From: an uncultured Rhodospirillales bacterium
GTDB taxonomy: Bacteria > Pseudomonadota > Alphaproteobacteria > Acetobacterales > Acetobacteraceae
Reading direction: 5' to 3'
Length of the DNA stretch: 8,411 bases
Assembly (NCBI GenBank): GCA_903932545.1
Contig: CAIZGT010000756.1
Coordinates: 1 to 8,411 of the forward strand
Part shown: positions 6,081 through 8,411 of the stretch, in pieces
How the letters are laid out: every line of letters begins with the position of its first letter
Position numbering within the stretch: the first letter of the stretch is position 1
Notes under the pieces: model-generated
Databases searched by the model: none
Told to the model about the DNA's origin: nothing
Seen by the model: the letters and a program-made list of their open reading frames with translations, nothing else
Position numbers and translations under genes: made by a program

Positions 6081-7334
6081 TCAGAACCGCGTCGCTGCGT
6101 AATCCGGCGGCGCGGGCTTTCCTGCCAGGATATCCGCCACGAAGCGCGCGGTGATCGGCGCGGTGGCCAAGCCGATATGGCCGTGGCCAAAGGCATGGAT
6201 CACATCTGGCGTGGCGCGTGATCTCCCGATCACAGGCAGGCTGTCGGGTGTGGCGGGGCGGTGGCCCATCCAGCGTGAGATGCGCTCGGGCGCGATATCG
6301 CCGGCCATCAGCGGATAGGCGGATTGCAAATGGGCAAGCAGCACATCGGCCCGCTGCCAGTTCGGCGTGGCTTCAACCGAGGCCAGTTCCACCTGCCCAG
6401 CGTTGCGCAGCCCGGCCTGCATCTGCGTGGTGGCCATCTTGCCATCGCTCGGCATCATTGGCAGGCGCTGGTCGGCTTCGGGATGGGTGATCTGGACATG
6501 GTAGCCGCGCTCACTTGCCAAAGGCACGCGGTCCCCCACCAAAGCGGCCAGACGGGCGGAGGCGATGCCGGCGGCGATCACCGCACGATCACACGCAATC
6601 AAGCCTGCACTGGTTTGCACGCCTTTGAGACGCGCATTTTCGATAACAAAATCCAAAGCCTGCCCGGTGATCCGCGCGACGCCAAGGCGCTTGGCATACT
6701 CTACCAAAGCCGCGACATAGCCGCCCGGATCGCGACAATTGGCACCGCCTTCAACACGCACCGCGAAACGATAGCGCCGCGCCAGGGCGGGTTCGGTTTG
6801 GCGGAGCTCGTCTTCGTTGAGTTCCGTCCAGCGCACGCCATTTTGTGCCCGCAACCGCCACGCCAGCGCCTCGGCCTCAAAGGCGGCGCGGGTGGGGAAG
6901 GGGTAGAGCAGGCCAGCGCGCTGAATCAGCTGCTCAACTCCGGCCTCACGCGCCAAAGCAAGGTGACGATCCGGCGAGTCGGCGATGAGCGCGTTGATCT
7001 GCCGCGCCTTGGCTTCCACTTTTGCCACACTCGACCCAGCACGCAGGAACCGCCAGAGCCAGGGCAGCAGGCTGGGGAGTGAAGCCCAGCGGATGGTGAG
7101 CGGCCCGAGCGGATCGGCCAGAAATCCCGGCACCTTCCTCCACAGCCCCGGCATCGACATCGGCACCACCGAGGCGGGAGAGAACCAGCCCCCATTGCCG
7201 TAACTCGCGGCCTGGGTGCCGCCGGGCGCGCCGGGTTCGAGGATGGTGACCTCCCAGCCCTCACGCCGCGCCTCAATCGCGCAGCACGCACCGACGATCC
7301 CGGCACCGATCACCAGCACATGACCCCGGCTCAT
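6081..7334 (-). CDS. DadA-like FAD-dependent amino acid oxidoreductase (DAO family)
   Basis: A 417-residue enzyme of the D-amino acid oxidase/dehydrogenase fold, expected to oxidise an amino acid or secondary amine with FAD and pass electrons to the membrane chain or to oxygen. The FAD-binding Rossmann motif is GAGIVG (residues 10-15), with E33 at the end of the second strand. It is followed by SYGNGGWFSPASVVP (44-58), which matches the DadA block after the nucleotide-binding fold. The C-terminus has RWMGHRPATPDSLPVIG and FGHGHIGLATAP (about 382-393), the second FAD contact region of the family. The start ATG 7334 overlaps the permease stop as ATGA, so translation is probably coupled. The frame stays open to 7634, but that extension only reads permease sequence in another frame. 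Its stop is 5 bases from the mlaC stop on the opposite strand. Substrate unknown: D-amino acid, opine or N-methyl amino acid are all possible. Confidence 0.9.
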   Translation of the reverse strand: MSRGHVLVIGAGIVGACCAIEARREGWEVTILEPGAPGGTQAASYGNGGWFSPASVVPMSMPGLWRKVPGFLADPLGPLTIRWASLPSLLPWLWRFLRAGSSVAKVEAKARQINALIADSPDRHLALAREAGVEQLIQRAGLLYPFPTRAAFEAEALAWRLRAQNGVRWTELNEDELRQTEPALARRYRFAVRVEGGANCRDPGGYVAALVEYAKRLGVARITGQALDFVIENARLKGVQTSAGLIACDRAVIAAGIASARLAALVGDRVPLASERGYHVQITHPEADQRLPMMPSDGKMATTQMQAGLRNAGQVELASVEATPNWQRADVLLAHLQSAYPLMAGDIAPERISRWMGHRPATPDSLPVIGRSRATPDVIHAFGHGHIGLATAPITARFVADILAGKPAPPDYAATRF

Positions 7335-7996
7335 GCGCCCACCGCCAGGCTGCGTTCGAGGCGGGTGGCGAAATGGGTAAGGGGGTAGAGGATGAGAAAA
7401 TACACCACAGCCACCATCGTGTAGCACTCCAAAGGCCGGTAGGTGGCCGAGGTGATCAGTTGGCCTTGATAGAGAATATCCGGCACCGCGAGCACGGAGA
7501 CCAACGAAGTGTTCTTCAGTTGCAGAATGCTTTGGTTCACCAGCGGCGGCAGCATCCGGCGCAAGGCTTGGGGCAGGATCACCCGGCGCATCAAAGTAAA
7601 ATGCCGCAACCCCAATGCGCGCCCGGCATCCCACTGGCCTTGCTCAATGGAGACAATGCCGCCGCGAATGATCTCGGCATAAAACGCGCCGCCATACAGG
7701 CCAAGCGTGATGATCGCCGCCTCGGACGGGCTGAGTTCAACGCCTGCCAGCACCGGCAATGCGTAATAAACCCAGATCAGTTGCACCAGCACCGGCGTGC
7801 AGCGGAACAACTCGACCAGTGCCACCAACGGCGCAGAGATCAGCCGCCGCCCGGTCATCCGCCCAAGTGCGACCAGCGTGCCGATCAGCAAGCCCAGGAT
7901 AATGGTGAGCAGGGTGAAGCCGATGGTCACGCCGATACCCTTCCAGATCAGTGGCTGATATTGCCAAAGGAAGTGGAAGGACCATTGATAGGCCAC
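7331..7996 (-). CDS. Polar amino acid ABC transporter permease (HisM/GlnP type)
   Basis: An inner-membrane permease of 221 residues, the usual size for the HisMQ/GlnP group that imports amino acids with a periplasmic binding protein. The N-terminal TM segment is followed by the family block ELFRCTPVLVQL (62-73), then GLYGGAFYAEIIRGGI (99-114). The EAA loop that docks the ATPase is QGQWDAGRALGL (119-130), followed by RRVILPQALRRMLPP, and KNTSL (161-165) lies before the last TM helices. The start is a GTG at 7996, nine bases after the binding-protein stop; the next Met is residue 47, too far in. The ribosome binding site is weak (GGCTGGA). Only one permease is visible, so it may work as a homodimer, or a second permease and the ATPase lie to the right of the window. 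Confidence 0.93.
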   Translation of the reverse strand: MAYQWSFHFLWQYQPLIWKGIGVTIGFTLLTIILGLLIGTLVALGRMTGRRLISAPLVALVELFRCTPVLVQLIWVYYALPVLAGVELSPSEAAIITLGLYGGAFYAEIIRGGIVSIEQGQWDAGRALGLRHFTLMRRVILPQALRRMLPPLVNQSILQLKNTSLVSVLAVPDILYQGQLITSATYRPLECYTMVAVVYFLILYPLTHFATRLERSLAVGA

Positions 7997-8005
7997 GTCC
8001 AGCCG

Positions 8006-8411
8006 TCAGAACTGCACCAGCGGCGGAACATCCTCGGGCTGAATACCGACCAGCGCCAGATTGTCCACAATCCAGCCGCGCGTTGTTTGCAGCGAGCCGT
8101 TGTAAGACAGCCAGTTGTTGACGAACGACAGAAAGCGATGATCGCCATCAATGCGCACACCAGCACATGTGGGTTGCTGACGTAGTGGCGTTGGCACAAT
8201 CAGCGTGCCCACATTTGGGTTTTTCTTCACGCTCACCATCGACAGCATGATCACCTGGATCACGCAATCAGCCCGGCCAGATTGCACGGCAAGCGTGGCC
8301 TCATCCGGGGTTTTCAGCGCGATCAGCGTGCATTTCGGCAACATGCGGCGCGCGAACAGATCATGTGTGGAACCGATATCCACCGCCACGCGCACCTCGG
8401 GCTTGTTCAGC
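8006..8411 (-). CDS. Family 3 amino acid solute-binding protein, N-terminus cut by window edge
   Basis: The C-terminal 134 or so residues of a periplasmic binding protein that captures the ligand for the adjacent ABC permease. The sequence enters from the right edge in frame and stays open, with VRVAVDIGSTHD matching the second-lobe strand and the GST ligand-contact loop of the family. TPDEATLAVQSGRADCVIQ matches the conserved block in which an acidic residue after GR contacts ligand. FVNNWLSYNGSLQTTRGW matches the C-terminal helix. An in-frame GTG at 8395 is not a real start, because family-like sequence continues upstream. Three cysteines in this part are more than I would expect for a periplasmic protein of this family. 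The ligand cannot be told from this half. It is the first gene of the visible operon. Confidence 0.87.
   Translation of the reverse strand, partial: LNKPEVRVAVDIGSTHDLFARRMLPKCTLIALKTPDEATLAVQSGRADCVIQVIMLSMVSVKKNPNVGTLIVPTPLRQQPTCAGVRIDGDHRFLSFVNNWLSYNGSLQTTRGWIVDNLALVGIQPEDVPPLVQF

Noticed and set aside
7335..7634. N-terminal extension of the DadA-like frame
   Set aside because: It overlaps the permease coding sequence in another frame. The FAD-binding motif begins correctly just after ATG 7334.

Overview
The window looks like an ordinary chromosomal stretch of a moderately GC-rich Gram-negative bacterium, most likely an alphaproteobacterium. Acetobacteraceae or a relative is a guess from protein flavour, not a proven assignment. 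The Gram-negative call rests on outer-membrane lipid-transport genes (mlaA, mlaC) and on periplasmic-binding-protein transport. I see no transposase, integrase, phage gene, CRISPR array, rRNA or tRNA. I found no convincing new multi-gene system.

Layout from left to right. (1) Positions 1-2000, minus strand: most of a UvrD/PcrA-type DNA helicase whose C-terminus runs off the left edge. (2) Positions 2022-2984, plus strand: a membrane transporter of the bile acid:sodium symporter (BASS) type. It diverges from the helicase with only 21 bases between the two start codons. (3) Positions 2985-3215, minus strand: a possible small exported protein of unknown function that ends flush against the transporter's stop codon. 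A stem-loop lies in the 117-base gap that follows. (4) Positions 3333-4322, minus strand: metF, 5,10-methylenetetrahydrofolate reductase, with a repetitive N-terminal extension and two departures from the E. coli sequence near the folate site. (5) A 230-base divergent intergenic region. (6) Positions 4553-6075, plus strand: mlaA and mlaC, the outer-membrane lipoprotein and periplasmic shuttle of phospholipid trafficking, with a 14-base gap. (7) Positions 8411 down to 6081, minus strand: a compact operon of a family 3 solute-binding protein (N-terminus off the right edge), a polar amino acid ABC permease and a DadA-like FAD amino acid oxidoreductase. The last two overlap by ATGA.

How the genes fit together: mlaA and mlaC act in one pathway, although the inner-membrane MlaFED complex is not here. 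The right-hand operon couples uptake of an amino acid or related amine with its oxidation by an FAD enzyme. The ABC ATPase is not in the window. The helicase, transporter, small ORF and metF show no functional link to each other or to these operons. The points most worth a second look are the MetF substitutions, the orphan small exported protein with alternative hairpins in its sequence, and the very tight divergent start at 2000/2022.
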